Of a stretch of 64,000 nucleotides of DNA, positions 47,125 to 61,189 are shown in pieces; positions within the stretch are counted from its first letter, which is position 1; each line of letters begins with the position of its first letter. Position numbers and translations under genes: made by a program. The stretch comes from Diphasiastrum complanatum (Eukaryota; Streptophyta; Lycopodiopsida; Lycopodiales; Lycopodiaceae): assembly GCA_029204225.1 (NCBI GenBank), contig CM055101.1, positions 57,306,806 to 57,370,805 on the forward strand, written 5' to 3'. The notes under the pieces were generated by a model that saw only the letters and a list, made by a program, of their open reading frames with translations, searched no databases and was not told the origin of the DNA.

Positions 47125-47285
47125 AGCTGCAATACGAGGTAGAACTGCAAAAGGTCTAGCTGATAGTGGGATCTTTTTTTATGAATCAATGTACATTCTT
47201 AATACAAATGGAGATTTTGGACAAATAGTCCCAATTCCATTACCTAGTTTTGAAAGTGATGAATGGCTATATTGATATCAATAAA
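47125..47285 (+). other. Unit B fragment of repeated module
   Basis: Matches 53535-53670 (GCAAAAG.TCTAGCTGATAGTGGGATC, AAATAGTCCCAATTCCATTACC), then jumps to the sequence found at the 3' end of unit B (ATCAATAAAAACTCCATAAA, as at 54445). The middle of the unit is missing. Confidence 0.65.
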
Positions 47286-47324
47286 AACTCCATAAACGGG
47301 TTGTTTACCTATAAAATGATTCTA

Positions 47325-47938
47325 GCTACAGTAAGGTTAAGATTATTTTTATTTGTAAAATCTGATTTGCTTAGCTTCTATAAATCTGCCTATTGGCATT
47401 GCAACAAGTGAAATCGCATGGATGCTTATGTGGCCATTGTGTCATGTTGCTTGAATCATGGAGTCGTAGTAAAACTGTGGCAAGTTTTCTTAAACCGGCA
47501 TCTTCAAATACTCGTTTTTTATACAAGCAAATAAACCATTTTATGAGTAGAAAACTTCAAAAAATTGAGAAGCTTCATAAAATGTAGGTTTTTTGAGGAT
47601 AACTCAAAAAAAATTTCCTTAGCATTGAACACTATCCTTTCTGTCCTTTCGAGTTGCATGTATGACATGTCAGAAATTTCAACTAGTTTAGTCAAGATTG
47701 ATCATAGTTTGATAAATTGAAAAGTACACAATTGAGGCCAATTTGCATATTAGACTTAGAGTTTGACATTTTAAAGTTATATTAGTCTAAAATCATTTGA
47801 ATAAACACTTTTAAAAAGTGTGGAAAACTATAGAACACAAGTTGAGTAGTAGATACATTGAATCTAGTCACAAAAATAGTACGATTTTCATTATGGAAGT
47901 GAACCAAAGTTGAACTTAGGTTTGGACCTGTTATAAAA
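47325..47938 (+). repeat. Second copy of unit C tail plus truncated LTR
   Basis: Repeats 45206-45840 in order: ATTCTAGCTACAGTAAGG block, unit C tail (ASFLKPASSNTRFLYKQ), and the same LTR from about 47655, cut at about 47938. Confidence 0.75.
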
Positions 47939-48281
47939 GGATATATTGATCGGGCACTGATCCCATAGCCGGCTACTTGGGTTAGCCGAGTAGCCACACA
48001 TAGGAAGAATTAGCATGTACAGAGTTATTTACAGTACTTGCTATACTTGGGGGCATGTCCCAAGTTTGTCGGTCGAATTTGGCCATATTGGGCCCGACCC
48101 TAGTTTGACAGGTGATAGGCCAATTTTAGGACACCTGCCTTTTCATGCAGTTTGTGAATACTCTATATGTACAATGTTTCTTTGTAATCTAACAACTTTT
48201 GTTGTGCCATCTTTGAGAGCTTGTGAGGAGTGGCTATGGTGATTGTGTGATGTGATCAGCATACTGCACTAGATCCTAACA
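47939..48281 (+). repeat. LTR fragment of the LARD-like family
   Basis: Close match to the complement of 52855-53200 (GCACTGATCCCATAGCCGGC ... CTAGATCCTAACA). It is cut at its 5' end where it meets the LTR at 47938. Confidence 0.85.
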
Positions 48282-48766
48282 GAATTTCAACTGCCATTCG
48301 TAATGTGCATGCAAAAATTTGAGACAATGAACTATGAATCTGAAAATTTGCGCATCCAGAAAGTCATGAATTTGAGAAAATGTGTTGGCGTAGATTTGAA
48401 ACACTAATCTATTTGGCTCCATGAATTAACTCTGGTTAATCCTGTTAACCATGATTTGACAATGCATATACATCACATCGATTTTCTCATCTCAACCATC
48501 TGTCATATTCATTTTCAATATTTTCGAGTCTCTTCGGACAGTAATGAGCTGGAAGGGCAGACCTCATCAACCAATAGCATTTCCTACCCGATGAAACAAC
48601 AATATATTTTAAAAGTTTTTATAATATTTATATTTGAAAAATTCTACGTTACGTGGAATCCCGATTTCAACGTTTTAATTTGTCCACATGACAACGAAAA
48701 TAAAAAATAAAATAAAAAAACATCCTTTTCAAAGGCCCTCTTTGGGCTCTAAGTTTCTCTAAGAAG
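48282..48766. other. Stretch without assigned genes
   Basis: No gene recognised. 48721-48766 is the complement of sequence at 30605-30655 (AAAGGCCCTCTTTG.GC...TTTCTCTAA), a link to the left edge of module copy 1. Confidence 0.5.
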
Positions 48767-49238
48767 AGATCCAATCTACATATGCAAGAAACTCGATTTT
48801 GGGGTAGACTTCCAAACTAGCATGCTCTAGTATTGATATCTACTCCAAATCATTGATAGCTGTGAATGCTTCCTTCGTAATTTGAAACACAAGCTCTGAT
48901 ACCATGTGAATAATTTCAGATGATTAAGATCCAAAATGTTCCTTTGATCTTTGGTTAAAAAGACAAGCAAATCACCAATCTTGCCAATGTTGGATAAACA
49001 CTATGAATGAGATGCAAAATCTAATAGCTCTTGATCAAACATCAATCAAAACATAAAATAATGTTGATGTTTGTAGAAAAACAGTAAGCTATTGTATTTC
49101 ACACGTCTAAAAATAACAATTAATAAACATTCTACACTTAGAATTGCAAGATATCACAAGTATAGTGCACCAATGGATAGTAGAACCCAAGAGAACCATG
49201 TATAAGCATGAATGAGATAAGAGAGAGAGAATGTCCTC
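48767..49238 (-). repeat. Copia leader, primer site and truncated LTR
   Basis: Minus-strand match to 34640-35130: leader, TGGTATCAGAGC (complement of about 48894-48905), and an LTR cut at about 49238. Confidence 0.75.
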
Positions 49239-49239
49239 T

Positions 49240-52200
49240 CAAGGACTCAATGAATGAGTGTACACAAACCTCACCATAGGCTATACCCATCTCCCAGAGA
49301 TACTGATGATGATCTGTCTGTCCTACATCCCATGTAGGTTCAACTTTCCATGCTTGACGTTGCCAACTCTGATTTGACCAGTACATAGGCCTCCCACCAA
49401 GGAGTCTATCTCACCAGAACATCCATCATAGCGTCCAAGCCAAAGCAAATGCAAACTAGATCCATAGCATATCAGGTAGGATAGCTTAGAACCCTGTACC
49501 CTCCTGTACCATCTGATCACCAAGTATCCATTACCTGCTGATAGCTCCCCAAGAATCTATCCACCTATAGTGCAACTAGACTCTAACTGGATCTAACCAA
49601 GAGCTGCATCCTACTTACCAAAAGATGATGGATAGACACAACATGTGACGCCAACCTGGAGATAACTGTGCATATAACCATGCAGCTCACCTGATCACTC
49701 GCCAAAGTATCAGCTATCACTCCTTGAGCAACCATCTCCATCCCTATCAGCTCACAACCATGGGCATGTTGGATCCACATCACCCCGTAATGCACTCCAT
49801 GCCCTCAGGATATGTACCACCCCAGGTACACTCCATGCAACCTACCTCCAAGTAGGCATGACCCATCCCTGGGTCATGATGCACTAGCTGAAGAACATCG
49901 TCCATACATCAGACAACATATCATACCTGAGCAACTGTAGCACCTCCCTGAGTGCCACCCCAATGGACTCGTCATCCACATACTATGCTCACTTGATGTC
50001 TCCGATTCTGGTCACCATCCTGCTAGACAAGCCGAACTCCAAAGCATCACCTGATCCACCTGGCTCCTAGCATCTGCTCGCTCTCCCTGGCTATGTGCCA
50101 CCCGACACCATGCCACCACAAGCATATCCCTGAGTCGTCGCTCAAGGGATCTTGAGACCATTGTCTCCCTGATTGTACTTAGGTATATGGCTCTGAGTGA
50201 CTTCCTCTAGGCTTATCCTTGATCTCACCACCTGAGAATCTACACCATGGAAATTCCAACACTTGTGCCAAGCCTAGACTCCTGGAAATACATCCAACTG
50301 CATGAAAGCTATAGATAGCTTATCCACTCTTGTGATGGTAGATGTCTCCTCATCGATGCCAATGTCCAAAATTGGCCCTATGCTGTAATGACATCCTGTA
50401 CTCCCAAATGAGCACACCATGAAGTCCTCACCATCAGCGTCCCCTATAGTAGATCGCTAGCAAAAGACCCATCATGGTGCTTGCCCTCCGATCACACCCC
50501 GTGCGATCTCCATCAGCTCTCCAACCTAGAGCTGGCTCTCAAAGCTTCACGCTTTGACCATTTGCATTTGCAATGTTTAGATTCCATCATGAATCCCACC
50601 TGTAAGTCCTGACCATTTGACTTACCGACTGCAAAACCGCAAAATCATCACACTCACCACTCGCCAAGAGCATCCAAAGTGTGATTATTGACCCGTTCTT
50701 CATCCTCTGCATTTCCCACATACAGCTCGTCCAATGCAAGTCCGCTATCTTGCCTAATGGCTTTCAACTGGCACCACCTCGCACTTCCATCACCTGTGAC
50801 CGCCAAAATGTGTGTACCTCCAAGCTATCCCATATTTCCCTCTTAACGAAAAATTTTCAAGCTACAGATGCGTGTGTCAATGCAGCTATCACCTGACTCG
50901 ACAATGCCACTATCAATCATACCTGTGAGAGCGTTCCCCCAAAATGCCACTTGACGTTGGTTGGTTTGAACCCCAAAAGTTGAACCTGATCACAAAATTT
51001 TTTCACCTGTAACCGGCATACCATGCCTACCTCTCACCTGTGATTGCTTGCCCTCTCAAAATTGTCGCCAATGATGAGTAGTCACGACGCCAAACTGCAC
51101 TTTCGTCGCCAAAACTAGCTTTCTCCACACAATTCCACTACCATTCGCTCCCATACTGTATTTACTGCCTCCAAACACCCTGTTACCCTATCAGGAGTAA
51201 GTAATAATGATTCCAAAGCAATAATGCCTCATTGTACCACCCTGTAGCAGGTTTCGCCAGCCAAAAATTGTCCCGAATTTGGCCATACGGTACCCAAATA
51301 GCAAATGTAGCCCATCACTAGGTCACCCGCACTCCACTCGATAGAATGGCAATAAAAACACTCCAAAACAATTTTTCCCTGCTTTGTGACGTTGCTCTGT
51401 CCGCTGGCTCTGAGCAGCCAGTTTCAGAGGTCATTTTGGCCCAAGGATGGCCAAAAAAGGTGCCTTCTAGCCAAAGATAGGTCCATTTCCAAAATGCCCT
51501 GCAAATTTGAACTGATTCTTCATAATGAAGATTTTCAATGAAGAATGGCAATTCATGCCCTTCAGGTCCAATTTGCACTTCAAGGTGAAAATTTTTAATG
51601 AAGAAGGGGTGCCCTTTGCACTTCTTTGCCCTTTAGGCCACTTCGGGTCCACTTCATTTTCCATCCAATGGTGCACTTTAATCCCACGACCCACATAAGT
51701 TCACAAAGTCTTCATCTTGGTCGTTCATTTCGATGGAACCCGAATCAACAGTTGTTAGCAAATCTAGACAATAATACATCCTCCTTCACATGTCAAGCAC
51801 CTCCGGCCGCTACAGGCCTGACTTAGCTGGCCGTGCGACCTTCCTCGCGACCCTCCTTCTCTCTCCTCTTCTTCATATACTGAGCTATGGTTTCTCTTGG
51901 CTACCTCCAAGAATCTGGTCTTGCTGCTTTCTCTCTCCATGGCCAACAGCGGCTGCCTGGTAGATGATTCGCGCCCCTGAAGCACCCACACACAGTATGT
52001 TACAGCCACCAAAGAAGATCTGTGTAGGGAAATATCCAAACATTACTTGTCTGAAACCCTTGGCTACCATGAAGTTGCTTGATCCCCATAGATTTATGCA
52101 CTTCTTGCTTCTGAATTATTCCGCGGCTACCCACGGCCCTCTGGAAATTACTTCTTACTGGTAGGGCGCCCCTTTGCATGTTTATAGCACCATTAATGGT

Positions 52201-53312
52201 TTCCTACAACCCAAGATCCATGCTTTTCTACCTGTAAACCCTTGCAGTCATTTCCATAGCTTCTGAGAAGAAGATTAATTGCTCTTCTAATGCTTCATGG
52301 ATGTCCCTGGTACTTCACTAGTAGCTTGGCCCCTACAATAAGATGTTGGGTAGCAATTTATAGTGCCCAATTCTGTCAAGTACAGAGAAAGATCCGTGGC
52401 TTTCCGTTTTTCTTCAACTAGGCCACTTTTTGGCAATTCACAGAACTGCTCCTTTCTCCTAACACTGTAAATGGATTTCAAAATCCTCTCAGCCCTGAGA
52501 TGCTACTACCCTGCTCCACCTTTAGATCCACTTAACTCAATAATTGACGGACTATTGAAGAAGTTCTGGCCAATTTTCCATCACAGCCATTTTTTGAAGC
52601 AACACACCATTTTTGAGCAAATTTTTAGAATTCTTCCAAGAATTCTCCTACGACGATCGTTCTGATCTTCCCCGAAGCTCCAATCGAAGGAACTTTGCTG
52701 TCTCTAGCCATCCGGACTGCCTATACCCCGTATGGAGTCCTCTCTCATGAGACGCTTTGAGTGCTATTTTTCCTTGTGAAAGACATTATCCCATAGCTCC
52801 ACCGGATCATGCATACCTGCTACACCCTGATGCTCTGATACCAAGTTGAAATTCTGTTAGGATCTAGTGTAGTATCCAGATCACATCACACAATCACCAT
52901 AGCCACTCCTCACAAGCTCTCAAAGATGGCACAACAAAAGTTGTTAGATTACAAATAAACACTGTACATATAGAGTATTCACAAACTGCATGAAAAGGCA
53001 GGTGTTCTAAAATTGGCCTACCACCTGTCAAACTAGGGTCGGGCCCAATATGGCCAAATTCGACCGACAAACTTGGGCATGCCCCCAAGTATAGCAAGTA
53101 CTGTAAATAACTCTGTACAGGCTAATTCTTCGTATGTGTGGCTACTCGGCTAACCCAAGTAGCCGGCTATGGGATCAGTGCCTGATCAATATATCCTAAT
53201 GGGTCACGTCCCGATCACAACCATATATAGTATACCAAATAAACTGTACAGTAATTACATCATCACATTTAGAGCTTATACTAATGAATCATATCAAAAC
53301 TGATTTCTAACT
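49240..53312 (-). mobile_element. Long non-coding LTR element (LARD-like), copy 2, with 5' LTR
   Basis: On the minus strand the LTR runs from about 53312 to 52855 (GTTAGAAATC...CTAACA). TTGGTATCAGAGC (complement of 52833-52845) follows, then some 3.6 kb of interior rich in CCACC/ATGCCA words on the plus strand and without gag or pol signal. Related to 38290-41380. The 3' LTR is not seen; the left end meets another LTR at 49239. Confidence 0.6.
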
Positions 53313-54400
53313 ATGGCGCCATCAAGGAAGCCGTGCTTCTCAATCGACTCTGTGCTTCTATTCAATGAGACAGATGATAATGGATTATGGGTGCCAAGAA
53401 AATATTCAAAAACCTCTTGGGTTTTGATACATCCATCATCAAGAGGAGCATTTCAAAAAAGCAAAAGGTCAAAACTATCATTTCGATCTTATTGGAAGGC
53501 CAGAATTTTGGATTTCAGAACATCATCAATATCAAGGTAGAATTGCAAAAGATCTAGCTGATAGTGGGATCTTTTTTTATGAATCAATGTACATTCCTGA
53601 TATAAAAGAAGATTTTAGACAAATAGTCCCAATTCCATTACCTAATTTTGAAAGTGATGAATGGATTGCACCAGATGCTGTAGTTTCAAAATCATTTTGT
53701 TGCAAAATATATAATGATGTAAACAATTCATTAAAGATAAGCACAGGATCAAAAATAGACAGATTGAGTTGGTTTATTTTCCTGAATATATTTGTGGATT
53801 TTTTTTCAAGTGTCAATATACACAAAATCCCAACAATGTTTGTATGCGAAAATCTATCAAATAATTTATTATCTGAACTTATGGATGAAGGCTGGGACAA
53901 AAGATCAGATGGAGAAAAAAAATGCAGAATTAAAATGTCTTCTATGTGCTTCCGTTATCAAATTGAAAAACAAATATTGAACTTATGCTTCCATTATCAA
54001 AGATGGAAAAAAAATAAAGGTAAATGGGTGCCACTCGATCAAGAGTTGGAAGCCTGTGGACATTCAAAACGAAAAAATATAAAAATTATATGCAATGATG
54101 TCGTTTTGACATGTGTTGAGGCGGAAGAAGATTGGAGTCCAAATTATATCAGGCGGAAACTATTGCTCTACAAGATAATGTACTTTCAAACTTCAGATTC
54201 GTTTTCAAAAGTAAACTCGTAAGTAACTATAAACACTTGATTCTTTATGTATAGTTTCAATCAAAACAATCTGTGTATTTATTATAACTCAGTTTGTATT
54301 AGTTTTATGCAGGTACGTGAAAGACATGAGCTCGAGATCAAATGCAAAGATAGTGGCGAAACGATCACATTTATGGAAGAACACTAAGATTCACTATCAG
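53313..54400 (+). other. Unit B of repeated module, longest copy
   Basis: A long open stretch, 53587-54222, encodes a protein I do not recognise. Segments include LPNFESDEWIAPDAVVSKSF, KIDRLSWFIFLNIFVDFFSS, SNNLLSELMDEGWDKRSDGE and CVEAEEDWSPNYIRRKL. Upstream sequence from 53313 is also protein-like (YHFDLIGRPEFWISEHHQYQ). A GT-AG intron of about 93 bp is visible (donor GTAAGTAAC at about 54221, acceptor TTTTATGCAG at 54312). It leads to a last short exon RHELEIKCKDSGETITFMEEH ending at about 54388. The homologue at 33170-34006 has the same exon order. It converges with unit A to its right. Parts are degraded, but this is the best preserved copy. Confidence 0.5.
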
Positions 54401-54439
54401 CACACTATTATGGACACAACTTGATTGTAATAATCTATA

Positions 54440-55700
54440 CTGATATCAATAAAAACTCCATAAATGGGTTGTTACCTGGAAAATGATTGTATCTTTTTTG
54501 TTTTGTATTTCTATTTACAAATGGATCTCTGTTCAGCAAATTTTTCTATATTTTCAGTATCACTATTAAGAACTGATAAGGGAACATTCTCTCTTCTATA
54601 ATCTCGCCTTCCTCTGTTTCGGGAAGGACTTCTATGCCTTTTAAGGCAAGAGGCCTCTCTGCTATAATATCGCCTTTCTTTGTATTGGGAAGGACTTCTA
54701 TTCCTTTTTGATCATGTATAATAATATCTACATCTTGAGCAACCTGAGAGGTTGTTAAGGCAGGACCAGCTTGTTTTTGAGGGCCCTTGATTTCAGGTGC
54801 AACGCTTACTCCGTTCTATACATAGGTTCTGATCAATTCTTGCCAAAATCTATATACATCGTCAGTAGTATATGGCTCAGGAGTGAATTGTCATCACAAA
54901 ACACGTGAATTAGCAAATTGCAAACAATGATAGTAAAGAAATACGAATCGGAATGAAAGGAATTACAAATGAACAGAATATTACATTTTCAATATCTACA
55001 TCCACTTTTAAATTATACCACTCAAAAAGAACTTTGTATTATACATGACGAATTATGCACAATTGAAAGCGTCCATTTGCTGTACACACTACATATATTG
55101 GACACAAAATTAGTAAAATTATGACAAAAAATTTATTTATGCTATGATGATAGATTTAAACTAAAGAAAAAATACATGCAGATCAAAGATAAATAGAATA
55201 TACCTTGAGAGCTTTTATGGTTCTCTCTCCAATTGAGGTTGTCGTTGTCGGTATTTCTCGAACGACATCATGAAGTGGAAAATCAAATTCTCTACGTGTA
55301 TTACAACTGAGTTTACTGTTACACATAGAAAATTTGATACTCCCTCCTTATTTATCTTTACAGAAAGAATGTTCAGGCTCCAATGCCAACTGCAACAATC
55401 AAAATACAAATATCGATAAATCCTTATAAAAACAATGCCGACTGCAACAATCCAAATTAAAGCAACAAAAACAAACGAGCAATCCTTATTAATTCTCATA
55501 TGGAATCAAATAAAATTTTGCCACTGGATTGCATTCGATGAGATATACAGCCTTATCAAAATTTGCTTCTTTTGCCTTCATCGCTCCCATAGAAAATGGA
55601 CTAGCAACAAAAACTACACCATGAGAATCGGAACTAATCATTGAACATCTTTGAGATCTTCGGCTGAAATCACCAAGTTGATGGTTACACCTTGAGCGCA
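54440..55700 (-). other. Unit A of repeated module, copy 3 (3' part)
   Basis: On the minus strand it carries the unit A segments ISSDSHGVVFVASPFSMGAM and LIECNPVAKFYLIPYENK. After a gap come LEPEHSF and EFDFPLHDVVREIPTTTTSI, and then the acidic end with two repeats IEVLPNTKKGDIIAER and IEVLPETEEGEIIEER (about 54730-54590). The histone-like start and promoter are missing. It converges with unit B at about 54420. Confidence 0.5.
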
Positions 55701-55761
55701 CATTGTCTCTTCTCCCTAGTGTTGACGTTGTACATAATGATGAGCTTTACTCAGGGAAACA

Positions 55762-56060
55762 TTCTAGCTACAATAAGGTTCTGATTATTTTTATTTGTAA
55801 AATCTGATTTGCTTAGCTTCTATAAATCTGCCTATTGGCATTGCTACATGTGAAATCACATGGATGCTTATGTGGCCATTGTGTCATGTTGCTTGAATCA
55901 TGAACTCGTAGGAAAAACCGTGACAAGTTTTCTTAAACCGATTTCTTATACTCATTTTTTATACAAGCAAATAATACTTTATATGAGTAGAAGACTTTAA
56001 AAAATTGAGAAGTTGTATAAAATGTAGGTTTTTTGCGGATAACTCAAAACAAAATAAGCT
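55762..56060 (+). repeat. Third copy of the unit C tail block
   Basis: The ATTCTAGCTACAATAAGG block is followed by the unit C tail as at 45206 and 47325, ending at about 56060. Here no LTR follows. Confidence 0.7.
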
Positions 56061-56975
56061 CACCAACTTGACAACATGCAATACCAGTGACATTATATAG
56101 TGCAATCTTCCCTACTATGTATTGCTTATAGCCATTATGATCAGTATATATTTGTATTAGTCCTTATCTTTATATTCAATCATTCATTAACTATTGAGAT
56201 CTAGCTATAATAAATAGATTGCATATAGCAAACTAGGAGTAGTTTCGATTTAAATGTACATAAGTACAGGGGCAAATCCATGCCATACAAATACTTTTAC
56301 TTGTTGTATGAAGAACAGGTGATGTATAGTTTTCGTAAATCTTCAGCATATCCATACTTTCCAAGATCACACAAGCTATCCTCCTAGTTTATGAAACTTA
56401 AAACCTAATCCTATCTTATTAACAAGTTAAACAATACATGTGTACATATACAACTACTAAAGAGTTTAACCCTAACATTCACAATAAGATTAGCACAATT
56501 CCACATCATTCCAATCCCTATGAATGCAATAGATCTTGCACAAATCCATGTGCTTTTAAGAGAACTTAGATTATCAACCCGTATTATACTAAATATTATC
56601 CTAACATATGCCTAGGATTCATTTAAGGAATTAAGTCAAAAAGAGATCTTTTGATAAGGAAGAGAGGAAGAGGGAGAAGAAGGAGAATGGTGGTAATGAA
56701 AGAATATGTCACCCTTATATAAGCAATACCCTTTGCTCTACGTAAGAGACAAGGCTAAGTGGAGACATCCATTTGGTAACTTGTGAAGAGAGCAACACTT
56801 CTTGTCCGTAGAATGACATTGGATCGATCTTGACCATCAAAATTACATCATGTGAAATCTGGGGGGGTTTTTCCAGAATACCAATATTAAGTACGAGACT
56901 TACAAATAAATGAAAAAGTCACCCAACACTGTATGTATTGAAAAGGTTGCCAAATGTAGTTAGTAGATACCAACC

Positions 56976-57008
<33 letters not shown>

Positions 57009-57039
57009 GTTTGTTGGGTATTCATTATTAGCATCTCTC
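56061..57039. other. Stretch without assigned genes; (GA)n at 56979-57005
   Basis: No coding sequence recognised. Thirteen or so GA units stand just before a copia gag. Confidence 0.5.
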
Positions 57040-57480
57040 TACAACTATCTCTCAAGATGATTGAAGAGACATCAGTCACTAATCATCTGAACGATTTCAA
57101 ACAACTGCTCAACTAGCTAGCTATAGTGGGTTTGTCAATATCGGACAAAGACGCCAACCTATCTCTTCTATCCAGTCGTCTTCCTTCTTATGACAATCTA
57201 TTTATTGCTATTGAGCAATACTCTTGAGCTGTCTCTATAGAAGCTGATAGCAAGTTTATTGCAGAAATAAGTAAGAAGGAAGAGCTTATCCAGCTCATTG
57301 AATACAAAGACAGTCATCCACTATTCTACCAAGCAATAGTCCAAGAAGAATAATCCAAATGACAAGAACACTAAAGTTGAGTAGACTGATTCAAACTAGC
57401 AATAACAATAGCAACGAAAACCGAAGACCAAACTCTTTTGCAAATATTGCAAGAAGAGAGAGAGAGAAGGGTAAGCAATC
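57040..57480 (+). mobile_element. Ty1/copia gag fossil
   Basis: The translation reads VTNHLNDFKQLLN, VGLSISDKDANLSLLSS and SYDNLFIAIEQ, the middle of a copia gag, followed by the start of a knuckle (LFCKYC). Broken, no LTR in sight. Confidence 0.7.
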
Positions 57481-60140
57481 ATCATTGTGGATCTTAGTGT
57501 TAATGGATGTAGGGTTAATGCTTAGTGTTAATGGATCTTAGTGTTAATTGTGGATTATCTATGCATGCTAGATTTTGATTTATGCTATGACTCTCATGGG
57601 ATCGAACCTCCGCCTGACAACTAACATCATCTCCTTGATGCTTGTGTGCTTGGATCTTGGGTTGAGGAAATAAAGCCACTACAATTTTGGTGCCGTTCCC
57701 GGGGAGCTATGTCAATTTCTCATAATGCAGCATGTTTGGATGGATGTTAGCTTGCATTAGGCATCTTGTTTTGAAGATTAAAATTGCATTTTAGGGTTAG
57801 ATTGAGTAATTTTGCTAGTGGATCGGCTTGTTTGAAATCTAATGTGATTGTTGAGTAGGGGAAGCTATTTAGGTCATAATTCTTAAGATCCATTTGGATA
57901 TGAGAAATCAGAAAAAACAACCAACATCAGTCATTTCTGTCAGATTTGAACAAAAAGCAGACAAAATTGTCATCAGAGCTGATAACTTTTTGTCCTCTTA
58001 TTAGTAACCTTCACCGAGTTACGGGAAGCTTCAATTTCAGTCACAAAACCTTCAGATTGAAGGGCGAAGGTTAATTCCTAACATATTTGCAAAAACATCA
58101 AAAAAACCATCAGAAAATACCAAAAACCATCAAAACCCTAAAAGTACAAAAAAAGAACCTTCATCCGATTCATTGTGCATAGGTGTGGTCAAGATCTATC
58201 TACTACTAGGTCGGCAAAGAAGAATACCAAAAATAGAATGCCAAAGTAACTGTTCATCTAGTTGTTGTTAACCTTTTGTGGAAAATTTACATCTACAAAG
58301 ATATCAGTTCTCTGAGAAGAACCTTTGCCTAAACCTTTGCCAGAGTCTGTGTCAGTCCTACTTATTATTTTTGATAATCAGTTAGTTGGGCGAACAATAA
58401 ACTTAGGCCATTTGTCATATTGATTTATTTTTGTCAAAAAAGAATCTTTTTTTGCAAAAAATAGCAATATTACTCATGCAACCTTTGCCGAGACCTTCGT
58501 TGACTTCTCTAAGGATCCTATTTATAGTAGATCATAATTTGTGAGTGAGAGAAAGACTATATCTATCAAGACCTTGCAAAAAGTCAATTTTTACTCTCGT
58601 CAAGCTGCAAAACCTCATTTTTTGTCAGAAAGAACCTTTGTCAGTTCTACCATATATTTATTTGTGTCAAATTTATTCACTATAGGATTGGCGACGGTTA
58701 ATTTTACCAGATCCGTCAGAAAACAGCCAGATCAGTGATTTTTTTGGTCAAAAATAGTAGTGAAGAACCTTCGCCTAGTCAACCCTCGCTCAATAAACTT
58801 TCGTCTGAGCTATTTCTAGGTTCTGATTTACCAGATCTAGCCTCTGTCAAATTTTTGAATCATTCTTTTCTATTCTTAAAAATTTTCATTTTTAGTGTCG
58901 AGCGCTTGATCAAGATCTAATTTCTCAAAAATCAGAAATCTGATTATTTTCATGTGATAGAGATTTTACAAATTTGATCTGACATAGGATTTTTGATTGA
59001 AAAATCTAGATTCAATCTCATTTTCTGATTGACAAAATTTATTTGATCTCATCAAATTTTTCCAGATCTTTTTTGAATCATGTAGGGTTTATGACGAAGT
59101 TTTTCTACAAGATAGACTTCAGTTATTCCCCATGGCCTTGTTAGCAGATTCAGGAGAATTTCCCAGATCCCGAGCCAAGCTGAAACACAGAGCATCTCTC
59201 ACCCAAGACCGAGGAGGTCTGTGATGCCACGACATTGTTAAATATTGAATATCAACCTAAATATGACATGATATACTCAAAAATGAAGATATGAGCTGAA
59301 TAAATATAAATCATGAAGAGGCCTAAGTCATTTTTTGAGAATATATCTCCTAAGTACTTGCCTTGTATTTAAGGACGAGGCCTTTAAAAGAGAAAACATT
59401 GTCTTGGATATAGCCTTTATGAGGTCATCCACGCAAAACGACTAAATATGAATCGACATGTTAAACTAGAGTAGCTTTAACTCTTAGTTAAATATACCTC
59501 TTATGGTATAATTGAACATACATTCAACCTAATTGTTAACTAGACCTTTTCACGGGAGTGACGCATCTGTTGTTTTAGAGGTGTGTTTTGTTCGACCCGA
59601 AGAACACTCTTCATAGAAAAAATCTTCTAGCAAGTCGACGAACAAATCTACAATCAAAGAAGATCTTAAAGACAACCCCGACTATGACCATAATGCTGCA
59701 AAATTATTTGCAAAAGACATCCCATCAGAAGCAAAAAAAATTATCAACACTGGAGATCTCGGCACACCTGAAATTGATGTTACCATTGTTGGTTGCTTGA
59801 TTGAAAAAGTGTCGATAGACTCTGGTTCAAGCGTGAACATAATAGCAGAAAATATAGCTCATGTTTTGGGGCTGACTGACATTCAACCAATAGAGCAAAA
59901 TATCAAGTTAGCTGATTCAACGTGACAAAAACCTGTTGGAGAATTGAAGGATGTCACTGTTTATATTCAAGCCAAGCCTTTTAAAATGAATGTCGTAGTT
60001 ATCAAACCACTTGGTTTGTCATCTTATTCTATGCTAATTGGACGGCCCTGGCTTTATCAATCAAATGCAAGTGTTCACTGGAAATCCAGAGAGTTAAGAT
60101 TTCATATTGGTGAGACCAATAATCGAGGTACATAAACATA
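57481..60140 (+). mobile_element. Ty3/gypsy fossil, Tat/Athila-like (primer site, leader, protease)
   Basis: TTGGTGCCGTTCCCGGGGA at 57687-57705 is the primer-binding type seen in Tat/Athila elements (TGGCGCCGTTGCCGGGGA). About 2 kb of leader/gag-region sequence follows, rich in 'ACCTTCGCC/ACCTTTGCC' words. From about 59690 there is a retropepsin segment (VSIDSGSSVNIIAENIAHVLG at about 59810, SYSMLIGRPWLYQSNASVHW at about 60025). A sequence near 57480-57550 repeats TTAGTGTTAATGGAT three times. Broken, and RT is not present. Confidence 0.65.
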
Positions 60141-60989
<849 letters not shown>

Positions 60990-61189
60990 CCATGAACGAG
61001 TTAAAGGTAACCAGCACTCCCAATTCTAGGAAGGTGTTTAGCCTTTGTTTTCTTCCGTTAAATGCATGATTCAAATGTTTCTTGTTGGACAATAAATTCC
61101 ACGAGAAAGCCCAAATGCCGTAGGGAGGGAGCATGTGTTGACATTCGGGAATAGAATATAACTGTATGGTTTGGGAGTTTGATTAGCAC

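Noticed and set aside
48520-48610. Possible gypsy integrase trace (ELEGQTSSTN)
   Set aside because: Only about ten residues resemble the ELDGQTERTN motif, and no neighbouring integrase blocks were found.
49583-52039. Several open frames in the interior of the LARD-like element
   Set aside because: They are short, lie on both strands, and their amino-acid content (H, C and W rich) reflects CCATG/CCACC base composition. They are not conserved in the related element at 38290-41380.
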